From an uncultured Clostridia bacterium (GTDB lineage: Bacteria; Bacillota; Clostridia; Peptostreptococcales; Anaerovoracaceae): DNA of 64,000 nt. Under the pieces are notes generated by a model. The model was given only the letters and a program-made list of their open reading frames with translations. It was not told the origin of the DNA and searched no databases. Each line of letters opens with the position of its first letter. Position 1 is the stretch's first letter. The position numbers and the translations under genes were made by a program. The stretch covers positions 248,001 through 312,000 of the forward strand of contig CAKQXD010000001.1 in the NCBI GenBank assembly GCA_934281605.1, written 5' to 3'. Positions 57,114-64,000 of this stretch are shown one piece after another.

Positions 57114-59645
57114 ATGAAAACAGCATTTCGGATCTTCATACGCGATCTGAAGCGCCTTTCCCGTAACCGGGCGGCGGCGCTAGTCATGGTGGGAGTCTGC
57201 CTCCTGCCATCTTTATATGCCTGGTTCAATATTGCGGCCAATATGGATCCTTACGGCAACACGGCAGGGATCAAGGTCGCCATTGCCAACAGCGATCAAG
57301 GGGCGTCTTCCGATATGATTTCCCTTAATGCAGGGGATACCATTGTAAAAAATCTCAAAGAAAACAAACAGCTGGGCTGGGTTTTCGTCGATGAAAAGCA
57401 GGCGAAGCAAGGCGTTCGCTCCGGAAAATACTATGCCGCCATCGTCATCCCCGACGATTTCAGCAACTCGCTGCTGAGTGTTCTTTCCGGCGAAGTCAAA
57501 AGCCCGAAGCTGGATTATTACATCAACGAAAAGAAAAATGCCATCGCACCGAAAATCACTGATACCGGCGCGACAACCATTCAGCAGGAGATCAACGATA
57601 CCTTCTCCGCGGTAGCGTCCGAGGCCATTTCTGAGCTGATCCAGAAGGCAGCCAACAACGTATCGGCTGACCTCAACTCCGCCGATGCACAGCTGATGAC
57701 CACGATCCAGAATGTACGGAACAATCTGGCGGATTATCAGAAAACCATCAGCAGCTTCAAGGATACGGTAGCCAAATCAAAACCGGTACTGCAGAACGCC
57801 ATCGCTTCTCTGGACGACGTGGATTCTGCTGCAAAGGGCGCGTCCGGCGCTTTTTCCGATACACAGAAGCTGTTCCAGCAGGCCCGGGACGGTCTGCAAA
57901 ATTTCAGCGGCTCTCTGACACAGGGACTTTCAGGAAGCGAAACATCTCTCACCAACTTCTCCGTAACGGCAGCGACACGCCTGGGTGCACTGGAGACCAC
58001 AGGATCACAAGTATCCGCTGCACTGGATGACAATATCGCCGCAGCAGAAAAGCTGCAGCAGAAAAATCAGAATCTGCTCAAGAGCCTTGCTGCTCTGGAA
58101 GACAGCGCCGGCAGCGATGCAGATCTGTCGCAGCAGATCAAGGATATCAAAAGCCAGACCCAGAGCTATGATACGCTGCTTTCTTCTTTAAAGAGCAGTA
58201 AAAAAACAGTCGATGGAACGACCAGCTCTGCTAAAAATGCGCGTACGGATCTCGGAGATCTTTCTGCAAAAAGTCAGAAATCCCTGCAGACCAGCAAACA
58301 GGATCTTCTGCAGGATCTGATCCCGAAGCTTTACCGTATTCTGGACGATCTGGCTAACGTCAACGGCAGTCTTTCCACTGCGCTGGCCGGGATCGAACCG
58401 CTGACAGAGCAGGGAAGAACCATCCTGCAGCAGCTGGATGCAGGGCTGGGCACCAGCGTCAAGCAGCTGGAACAGACCGGTCAGTATCTCAGCCGTGTGG
58501 ATAAAAACCTGGAAAAGATCCAGACCGATCTCAATGCCCTCCACAGCTCGGAAACCTACCAGAAACTGCTGACGCTGGAAGGCATCGATCCCGACCGAGT
58601 GGCCGATTTCATGGCTTCCCCGGTTTCTCTGGAATCCAAGGTCGTTTACAATGTAGAAAATTACGGAACAGGCATGACGCCGTTCTATACCAATCTGGCT
58701 CTCTGGGTAGGAGGGCTGATTCTCGTGTCGATTTTAAAACAGGAAGTGGATCCGGAAGGGATCTCCCGCAAACGGCTGGATCCGACCAAGGCTTACTTCG
58801 GTCGCTGGCTGCTGTTTATGGCTGCCGGCGCCATCCAGGGCTTCATCGTCTGTCTAGGCGATCTTCTGCTTCTGGGCGTACAATGTGCCCATCCGCTGCT
58901 GTTCGTTCTGGAAGGGATCTACTGCAGCCTAGTATACGTCAATATTATCTACGCACTGGCTATCACATTTAAACATATCGGAAAGGCCGTTGCCGTGCTT
59001 CTGATCATTCTTCAGATCCCGGGTTCATCCGGTACCTATCCGATCGAAATGATGCCGACATTTTTCCAGAAGCTGTATCCACTGTTTCCGTTCAGCTACG
59101 GCATCGACGCTATGCGGGAGGCCATTGCGGGATTCTACGGCAAGCTGTTCGTCAAAGATCTGCTTTGCCTGCTGGTCTTCGTAGCCCTGGCATTTTTCAC
59201 CGGCCTGGTGATCCGCCCGCTGATCATGAACCTGAATCACATGTTCGACCGCCATCTGGAAAAGTCGGAGCTGATGCTGGGAGAAGTACCTGTTTCGCCA
59301 GAAACGAACCGGAGATTTTACGCTGTGCTGAAAGCGCTTTTGCAGCATGAAGAAAGCAAGGTGAAACTTCTTGAAAAATCCGTTCAGTTTGAGCAGCATT
59401 ATCCGAAACTGATCCGCTGGGGATTTCTCTGCATGATAGTTATTCCACTGCTTCTGCTGATCCTCATGTTCAGTCTGGAATCCCGTCTGGTGTTCCTGAT
59501 CCTGTGGATCATTTCGCTGATCGCCATCTGCGGTTATCTCATTATCGTGGAATACATTCACGATAAAATGCATCGTCAGCTGGAAATCAACGGCATGACC
59601 GTCGATGATCTGACCAGGAGTATCAAGGAGGAGAAAGAACAATGA
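57114..59645 (+). CDS. YhgE/Pip family membrane protein, first of a tandem pair
   Basis: The N-terminus has a membrane helix and the family motif LLPSLYAWFNIAANMDPYGNT, followed by an extracytoplasmic strand region (VKAIANSD-like, VAIANSDQGASSDM). A long alpha-helical coiled-coil segment (about residues 180-500) comes next. A C-terminal block of six helices of ABC-2 type begins near residue 520 (PFYTNLALWVGGLILVSI). Family members include the phage infection protein Pip and resemble EsaA of type VII secretion. No WXG100 or EssC genes are in this window. Length 843 aa; it shares ATGA with the next gene. Confidence 0.88.
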   Translation: MKTAFRIFIRDLKRLSRNRAAALVMVGVCLLPSLYAWFNIAANMDPYGNTAGIKVAIANSDQGASSDMISLNAGDTIVKNLKENKQLGWVFVDEKQAKQGVRSGKYYAAIVIPDDFSNSLLSVLSGEVKSPKLDYYINEKKNAIAPKITDTGATTIQQEINDTFSAVASEAISELIQKAANNVSADLNSADAQLMTTIQNVRNNLADYQKTISSFKDTVAKSKPVLQNAIASLDDVDSAAKGASGAFSDTQKLFQQARDGLQNFSGSLTQGLSGSETSLTNFSVTAATRLGALETTGSQVSAALDDNIAAAEKLQQKNQNLLKSLAALEDSAGSDADLSQQIKDIKSQTQSYDTLLSSLKSSKKTVDGTTSSAKNARTDLGDLSAKSQKSLQTSKQDLLQDLIPKLYRILDDLANVNGSLSTALAGIEPLTEQGRTILQQLDAGLGTSVKQLEQTGQYLSRVDKNLEKIQTDLNALHSSETYQKLLTLEGIDPDRVADFMASPVSLESKVVYNVENYGTGMTPFYTNLALWVGGLILVSILKQEVDPEGISRKRLDPTKAYFGRWLLFMAAGAIQGFIVCLGDLLLLGVQCAHPLLFVLEGIYCSLVYVNIIYALAITFKHIGKAVAVLLIILQIPGSSGTYPIEMMPTFFQKLYPLFPFSYGIDAMREAIAGFYGKLFVKDLLCLLVFVALAFFTGLVIRPLIMNLNHMFDRHLEKSELMLGEVPVSPETNRRFYAVLKALLQHEESKVKLLEKSVQFEQHYPKLIRWGFLCMIVIPLLLLILMFSLESRLVFLILWIISLIAICGYLIIVEYIHDKMHRQLEINGMTVDDLTRSIKEEKEQ

Positions 59646-61822
59646 GAAACATATGGGAAATCTTCAAATACGATGCTCTCCGGATTCGCAACAACGTGAT
59701 CCCCATCATCGCAATCGTTGGCATCACCGTGGTCCCATGCCTTTACGCATGGTTCAACATCGCCGCCAGCTGGGATCCTTATAAAAATACGGGCAATCTG
59801 AAGGTAGCCGTAGCCAGCATAGACGAAGGCTACGACGGAGAACTGATCCCTGTGGAAATCAATGTGGGCAACCAGGTACTCTCCATGATGCGAAGCAACA
59901 CCCAGATGGAGTGGATCTTCACCACCAAGGACAAGGCCATCCATGGCGTTAAATCGGGAGAATATTATGCGGCTATCGTTATTCCAAAGGATTTCAGCCG
60001 CGACATGATGAGCATTTTCTCTGAGGATATTGAAAAACCGCAGATCTTCTACTATTCCAACGCCAAGGAAAATGCCATCGCGCCGAAGGTGACTGATAAG
60101 GGCGCATCGGCCATCCAGAAGCAGGTCAACCAGGTATTCATCGAAACTCTGTCGGAATCCCTGCTGACTATCATGCAGTCCATTTCCAACATGGCGCAGG
60201 CCAACGGCGCAGATTCCATTGCAGCAAACCTGATCAGCAATCTGGACCAGATTTCCTCAGATCTGTCTCTCTCAGCAGGCACTCTGGATTCCTTCGCATC
60301 CTTGACTGGCTCTACCCACGATCTGCTGGCATCCACTACGGATGTACTGGATCAGACCCAGGAACTGTCGAAGCAAAACAAAAAAACGCTGGAAGAAATC
60401 AAAAAATCTCTGACGGATATCAGCGACACCATCACCGGCACCACCGATGACATCAATAAAGCGCTGACATCCAGCCAGAGTTATTATAAACAGATGGCGT
60501 CCACCGTGGATACCGCCTTTGCAAATCACGGCACCAAATCCAAAGAATCCGCTGCAACGCTGGATACCATGAGCAGTCAGACGGGCGATCTCATTACCAA
60601 ATACAAGAAGCTGCGCGACTCCGTCGAATCTCTGGATCAGGCTCATCCGGAGCTTTCTGCAAAGACCGCTCCGGTGCTGGCCAAGCTGGACAGCTGTATC
60701 GCTGCACAGGAAGAGCTTCAGGACAGCCTTCAGACTTCTGCAAAGTCTCTGCGCAAAAGTTCTTCTTCCAGTCAGACGGCCCAAAATGATCTGCAGAAGC
60801 TGATCGAAGAAAGTCAGAAGAGCATCGATCAGGTAAAGGGAAGCTACGAGGAAAATCTGAAAGCGACCCTCACAGATCTGGCAGGATCGCTGAAAACTAC
60901 GGCGGACAGCCTGACCAGTCTTCACAAAAGCCTGGAGAACAGCGCCTCGGACATCGCGAAGCTAACGGGATCAGCAGCAGCCGATCTAGCGTCTTTGCAG
61001 AAATCACTGGGCGGATCCGCCAATCTGCTGAATCAGGCGTCTGGGCAGGTTTCGGCGATTTCCGGACGACTCAAGGAAATGCAGCAGAATCACGATTTCA
61101 GTGAGCTGGAAACTCTGGTAGCTGAAAACAAAGAAGAAATCAGCGATTTTCTGGCGGCGCCGGTAGACCTGAAAACCCACGCCGTTTATAAAATCGAAAA
61201 TTACGGATCTTCTATGGCTCCGTTCTATTCCACGCTGGCCATCTGGATCGGCGGGATCATACTGGTAGCCATGATGAAAGTCACCGTATCGGAGAACTGT
61301 ATCCGCGGGCTGACCCGCGTGAAATCACGGCAGCTGTATCTGGGGCGCTACATCAGCTTCCTCATCGTAGGACTGCTGCAAAGCACTCTGATCGCGCTGG
61401 GAGATCTGTTCTATCTGGGGATCCAGTGTGAACATCCGTTTTTGTTTCTGCTGGCGTGCTGGTTCAGCAGTATCGTGTACGTCAACATCATCTATACGCT
61501 GACCGTATCCTTCGGCGATATCGGCAAAGCTATCAGTGTTGTGCTGCTGGTAATGCAGGTGGCCGGAACCGGCGGTACGTTCCCTATAGAAGTAGCGCCG
61601 CGGTTCTTCCAGATCGTGTATCCGATGCTGCCGTTCACCCACAGCATGGCAGCTCTGCGGGAAGCAGTCGGCGGTCTCTACGGCATGGACTACTGGCTGG
61701 ATCTGGCGAAGCTGGGGATCTTCCTGATCCTGTCCCTGATCCTGGGACTGTTGCTGAGAAAACCTGTGATCCGCCTCAACGCTGCTTTCTCTGAAAAGCT
61801 GGAGGAGACGAAGCTGATGTAA
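59642..61822 (+). CDS. YhgE/Pip family membrane protein, second of a tandem pair
   Basis: Same plan as the preceding protein: VVPCLYAWFNIAASWDPYKN at the N-terminus, VAVASIDEGYDG, a helical coiled-coil middle (about 180-480) and a C-terminal membrane block starting at PFYSTLAIWIGGIILVAM. At 726 aa it lacks the extra C-terminal helices of the first. Tandem, translationally coupled paralogues suggest a heteromeric membrane complex. A terminator lies about 120 bases downstream. Confidence 0.88.
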   Translation: MRNIWEIFKYDALRIRNNVIPIIAIVGITVVPCLYAWFNIAASWDPYKNTGNLKVAVASIDEGYDGELIPVEINVGNQVLSMMRSNTQMEWIFTTKDKAIHGVKSGEYYAAIVIPKDFSRDMMSIFSEDIEKPQIFYYSNAKENAIAPKVTDKGASAIQKQVNQVFIETLSESLLTIMQSISNMAQANGADSIAANLISNLDQISSDLSLSAGTLDSFASLTGSTHDLLASTTDVLDQTQELSKQNKKTLEEIKKSLTDISDTITGTTDDINKALTSSQSYYKQMASTVDTAFANHGTKSKESAATLDTMSSQTGDLITKYKKLRDSVESLDQAHPELSAKTAPVLAKLDSCIAAQEELQDSLQTSAKSLRKSSSSSQTAQNDLQKLIEESQKSIDQVKGSYEENLKATLTDLAGSLKTTADSLTSLHKSLENSASDIAKLTGSAAADLASLQKSLGGSANLLNQASGQVSAISGRLKEMQQNHDFSELETLVAENKEEISDFLAAPVDLKTHAVYKIENYGSSMAPFYSTLAIWIGGIILVAMMKVTVSENCIRGLTRVKSRQLYLGRYISFLIVGLLQSTLIALGDLFYLGIQCEHPFLFLLACWFSSIVYVNIIYTLTVSFGDIGKAISVVLLVMQVAGTGGTFPIEVAPRFFQIVYPMLPFTHSMAALREAVGGLYGMDYWLDLAKLGIFLILSLILGLLLRKPVIRLNAAFSEKLEETKLM

Positions 61823-61939
61823 AATTGTGATGAAATCTGTTGCGTGAACAACCGGGAAGATAAAGCTTGAATGGAAAAGCCTGAACGATAAACAGGGCAG
61901 GGGAGTTCTGTCCGACAATACTATAAAAACAGAAACTGA

Positions 61940-61979
61940 AAAATCCGCAACCGTATGTTCTTATGGCTGCGGATTTTTT
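61940..61979 (+). terminator. Rho-independent terminator after the YhgE pair
   Basis: AAAATCCGCA pairs with TGCGGATTTT (10 bp), with CCGTA/TATGG further in, followed by Ts. Confidence 0.9.
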
Positions 61980-62074
61980 GATGGAGAAAAATAAAGAGAA
62001 AAACGCAGAAAGCTCAGGCTGCCGCAGATTCTTTGAATAGTGCCTGGACTGGAATCAGCAAGAATAAAACAAAA

Positions 62075-62088
62075 CGAACAAACGTTTA
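62075..62088 (+). promoter_or_regulatory. LexA (SOS) box 1
   Basis: CGAAC-AAAC-GTTTA differs from the Firmicute LexA consensus CGAAC-N4-GTTYG only in the last base. It lies upstream of the -35 element. Confidence 0.8.
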
Positions 62089-62097
62089 TAAAAAGCA

Positions 62098-62126
62098 TTG
62101 ACGGCGAACAAATATTCTGCTATACT
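62098..62126 (+). promoter_or_regulatory. SOS-type promoter of the LysM gene
   Basis: TTGACG, 17 bases, TATACT: a strong sigma-A promoter that fits control by repression. The transcript would start near 62133. Confidence 0.85.
62105..62118 (+). promoter_or_regulatory. LexA (SOS) box 2, imperfect, in the promoter spacer
   Basis: CGAAC-AAAT-ATTCT keeps the left half-site and most of the right one (two mismatches). It lies between -35 and -10. Confidence 0.55.
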
Positions 62127-62139
62127 ATCCTTAACAAAA

Positions 62140-62153
62140 CGAACAAACGTTTA
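62140..62153 (+). promoter_or_regulatory. LexA (SOS) box 3
   Basis: CGAAC-AAAC-GTTTA, identical to box 1, located just after the predicted transcription start. Confidence 0.8.
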
Positions 62154-62183
62154 TAAAAGAATGGGGAAGAGAGGGCAGTAACT

Positions 62184-62561
62184 ATGAACGCATACAGCAC
62201 TTACGAAACCAATTACTATATTCCGAAGAGCGCAGGTTCTCATCAGAACACCAGTAAGAAGAGAAAAAAGTACCGGATCAAATCCAAGTTCCGTTTTATT
62301 ACATCTATGATCATTATGATCGGACTGTGCGTAGCTGGCTTTACAGCACTGACTGGACTCAATACATCCGTCGCACTGACCAAGCAGACTTACACTCAGG
62401 TACAGGTGGCTTCCGGCGATACGCTCTGGAGCATCGCGGATACCTATAAGGATGAAAACACCGATACTCGTAAGGCAGTTTATGAAATCTGTCAGGTCAA
62501 CGATATTCAGGCATCGGATCTGCACCCGGGCATGGTGCTTTCCATTCCAGAGGACTTATAA
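62184..62561 (+). CDS. LysM-domain membrane protein, YneA-like SOS cell-division suppressor
   Basis: The 125-aa protein has a basic cytoplasmic start, one helix (RFITSMIIMIGLCVAGFTAL, about residues 37-58) and a C-terminal LysM domain (VQVASGDTLWSIADTY...HPGMVLSIPEDL) facing the wall. Size and layout match YneA of Bacillus, an SOS-induced protein that delays division after DNA damage. The LexA boxes around its promoter support this role. lexA itself is not adjacent in this window, whereas Bacillus yneA is divergent from lexA. Identity as a functional YneA is inference. Confidence 0.82.
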   Translation: MNAYSTYETNYYIPKSAGSHQNTSKKRKKYRIKSKFRFITSMIIMIGLCVAGFTALTGLNTSVALTKQTYTQVQVASGDTLWSIADTYKDENTDTRKAVYEICQVNDIQASDLHPGMVLSIPEDL

Positions 62562-62680
62562 TACCGCACATAATGCCAATACAGATTGAACAGGATTCCA
62601 GAAGCATCCAAGCATTAGTGCGTGTCAGATCGTCCGATGAACAATAAACTTGTCCGCAATATTTAAATAGTTCCAATATA

Positions 62681-62736
62681 AAAAACACTGGGCTGCTCCG
62701 GAAACTGCAAACCGCCGGAGACGCTCAGTGTTTTTA
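62681..62736 (+). terminator. Rho-independent terminator after the LysM gene
   Basis: AAAAACACTG pairs with CAGTGTTTTT, and CTCCGG with CCGGAG inside; T-rich tail. A strong two-part hairpin. Confidence 0.88.
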
Positions 62737-62767
62737 TATTAATCGGGATATTTACAGAATATCGAGA

Positions 62768-62819
62768 GAAACGCTCCTAACTATTCCCTTAATTATGATT
62801 ATAGGAATAGTTGCGTTTC
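62768..62819. terminator. Hairpin between convergent transcripts
   Basis: GAAACGC and AACTATTCC pair with GGAATAGTT and GCGTTTC, with a TCCT bulge on one arm. It sits just after the stop of the - strand lipoprotein gene and may end that transcript. Confidence 0.6.
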
Positions 62820-62827
62820 TTCCCATC

Positions 62828-63226
62828 TTATTTATACGTCTTACTGTATAACTCCGTTCCGCTGGCATCCTGATAGATAATCGTCATGCTGGCATCATCA
62901 ATACCGGATTCATCTTTCAGTTCATCAACCAGGCCCTGGAATGTGGAATCCATACTGGTCATTCCTTTTTCCAGCTGCGTTTTCATTGCGCTTACAGTTG
63001 CGTCATCATAGGTTTCACCATATTTGTAAATCATTTCAATGTTGTTGTCTTTGATCGTTACGGAACCACCTTCACCCAGAGAACTTTCCAGATCAGACAG
63101 CTGCTGCTGTGCATCCGAATCTCCATTGACGTAATCTTCCAGCGTTGTGCTTCCGCATCCAGCCAAAGCCAAAGTGCTGGTAACCAAAAGCATAATAGTT
63201 GCTACTAATGTAATTATCTTCTTCAT
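62828..63226 (-). CDS. Lipoprotein (DUF4854-like)
   Basis: The start at 63226 gives a lipoprotein signal (KKIITLVATIMLLVTSTLAL) with lipobox LAGC, so the mature protein is attached at Cys. GGAGG lies 8 bases upstream on the - strand; a longer frame to 63265 lacks such a site. The mature part (LEDYVNGDSDAQQQLSDLES, IYKYGETYDDATVSAMKTQL, MTIIYQDASGTELYSKTY) resembles DUF4854 proteins of gut Firmicutes. Function unknown. 132 aa. Confidence 0.82.
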   Translation of the reverse strand: MKKIITLVATIMLLVTSTLALAGCGSTTLEDYVNGDSDAQQQLSDLESSLGEGGSVTIKDNNIEMIYKYGETYDDATVSAMKTQLEKGMTSMDSTFQGLVDELKDESGIDDASMTIIYQDASGTELYSKTYK

Positions 63227-63245
63227 ATTGTACCTCCATACTTTT

Positions 63246-63282
63246 ATAAAAGACAGAAACGTCATTGCAACATTCCTGTCTT
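63246..63282 (-). terminator. Probable terminator between the two lipoprotein genes
   Basis: On the - strand AAGACAG pairs with CTGTCTT and is followed by TTTATAAAAG. It would partly end the upstream lipoprotein transcript. Confidence 0.45.
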
Positions 63283-63292
63283 CTTCACTTGT

Positions 63293-63691
63293 TTATTTGC
63301 TCTGTTCAAAAATCATAACCATACTCATTTCAGAGTAGTCCAGACGAAGTTTTCCATCCTTGATTTCGAATGTTAAAGTCTGATCGGAATCATCCTGAAT
63401 ATCATACTTGCCATCTTCACCGGCGGAAACAGTGCCCTGTCCATCTTCATCCATGAAGGAGAATGTGCAAGTTCCGTCTTCGTTGATTGTCAGCTTCGGC
63501 ATTTCGCTCATTTGTCCAGTAGATTTCAAATCATCTGCAGAGAGTGTCTGTCCAGAATATTCCACTTCAGTCATTTCCCAGCTGCCTACTGCCGGATCGT
63601 CTTTCAGGCTGCCGCCGCCGCAGGACGCCAGAACCATAGTTACTACAACCAATACTGCTGCAAGTACAGAGATTTTCTTTAAATGTTTCAT
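63293..63691 (-). CDS. Lipoprotein, lipocalin-like small domain
   Basis: The signal peptide (KHLKKISVLAAVLVVVTMVL) ends in the lipobox LASC. The 110-residue mature part has VGSWEMTEVEYSGQTLSADD, PKLTINEDGTCTFSFMDEDG and TLTFEIKDGKLRLDYSE, an alternating-strand pattern like small lipocalin/META-type lipoproteins. GAGGAG lies upstream of the start at 63691. It is in tandem with the other lipoprotein. A TATAAT lies about 45 bases upstream on the - strand (near 63735), without a good -35. Confidence 0.8.
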   Translation of the reverse strand: MKHLKKISVLAAVLVVVTMVLASCGGGSLKDDPAVGSWEMTEVEYSGQTLSADDLKSTGQMSEMPKLTINEDGTCTFSFMDEDGQGTVSAGEDGKYDIQDDSDQTLTFEIKDGKLRLDYSEMSMVMIFEQSK

Positions 63692-63808
63692 TAATGTTCT
63701 CCTCTCTTATCCTCTTTTAGATAAATTCAATTGTATACTGATTATATCATATCCAAGAATAATCGAAAAGATACTTTTTTCACAGGCAAACTACCGGTTT
63801 TTACAAGC

Positions 63809-64000
63809 TTACTGAAATGAATCCAGATATCCCTGCAGGATGATCACCGCTGCCTGCTTGTCGATAACCTTTTTTCTGCCACGGCGGCTGACGTCAGCTT
63901 CGATCAGAACTTTTTCCGCCATAACAGTAGTAAGACGTTCATCATAGTACGTCAGGTTCACATCCCCCATCCCGCTGCTGCGCATTTTGTTTTCCAGCAT
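63809..64000 (-). CDS. ruvX: Holliday junction resolvase RuvX/YqgF, C-terminal part (runs off the window end)
   Basis: The visible 63 residues include VNLTYYDERLTTVMAEKVLI and KKVIDKQAAVIILQGYLDS, the C-terminal signature of RuvX/YqgF, an RNase H-fold protein that processes 16S rRNA 5' ends or Holliday junctions. The frame continues past 64000, so the ATG seen at the edge is not the true start. The N-terminal GxDxGxxRIG motif should lie beyond the window. Confidence 0.92.
   Translation of the reverse strand: MLENKMRSSGMGDVNLTYYDERLTTVMAEKVLIEADVSRRGRKKVIDKQAAVIILQGYLDSFQ

Larger units (their letters stand above)
62068..62158 (+). repeat. 26-bp direct repeat flanking a promoter
   Basis: AACAAAACGAACAAACGTTT plus ATAAAA occurs at 62068-62093 and again, identically, at 62133-62158. 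Each copy contains one LexA-type box. The 39 bases between hold the promoter and a third, weaker box. Bases 61980-62067 show nothing I can name. Confidence 0.9.

Overview
The window is a stretch of bacterial chromosome from an anaerobic, spore-forming member of the Clostridia (Firmicutes). The evidence is a complete stage III sporulation operon (spoIIIAA to spoIIIAH), the yajC-secDF-rel-dtd-MBL-hemZ-hisS-aspS gene order usual in Clostridia, an oxygen-independent HemZ, RNase J, YlbF, an MEP-pathway dxs, a TTGACA/TATAAT-type promoter style and LexA boxes of the Firmicute kind. The coding sequence looks moderately G+C rich, with CTG and CAG strongly preferred. I cannot fix the family; an Anaerovoracaceae-like lineage would fit but is a guess. 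Nearly everything is on the + strand. Only the last ~1.2 kb (two lipoproteins and a partial ruvX) and one short antisense promoter are on the - strand.

Layout. 1-2711: 3' part of an RND exporter. 2712-5660: an A+T-richer accessory patch with a decayed holin-like type I toxin locus, two unrecognised proteins, and a class II Fic protein overlapping a membrane-anchored protein. 5725-14807: tRNA-Leu, yajC, a TIGR04086 membrane protein, secDF (fused), rel, dtd, an MBL hydrolase and hemZ. 14811-25707: hisS, aspS, a nadD-yqeK fusion, rsfS, leuS, RNase J, ylbF, an M24 peptidase and efp. 25849-30261: mltG, trmR, trhP (a tRNA mo5U34 pathway pair) and a CNNM/CorC-type transporter. 30399-33276: a second accessory patch with a TfoX-N protein, a frameshifted hicB and two related zinc-ribbon proteins. 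33452-38045: the spoIIIA operon, whose spoIIIAF is very short. 38096-45152: asp23, nusB, a TsaD-like M22 protein, xseA, xseB, ispA, dxs and tlyA. 45184-54917: an aminotransferase, mutS, mutL, miaA, a XerS-like recombinase and a secreted GLUG-repeat protein. 54922-61822: a methionine gamma-lyase-like protein, a VTT membrane protein and two tandem YhgE/Pip proteins. 62184-62561: a LysM cell-division-suppressor-like gene under three LexA boxes.

The core blocks serve protein export (yajC, secDF), translation (aminoacyl-tRNA synthetases, rsfS, dtd, efp, tRNA modification), the stringent response (rel), RNA decay (RNase J), DNA repair (mutS, mutL, xseAB, LexA regulon) and endospore formation.

Three things stand out beyond ordinary annotation. 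(1) The non-palindromic octamer CTGCAAAG and its complement occur about fifty times by eye, in both orientations, in all three codon phases, and often inside variable protein linkers. It behaves like a genome-wide signal sequence comparable to DNA-uptake or Chi-type motifs. (2) Three intercistronic gaps hold copies of a ~47-49-nt element made of a G+C palindrome, the word CGTCAATG, a 6-bp hairpin with compensatory changes, and a Shine-Dalgarno; the elements are bounded by duplicated Shine-Dalgarno sequences and two gaps hold tandem copies. (3) The SOS-type control region at 62068-62158 has a 26-bp direct repeat and three LexA boxes around one promoter.
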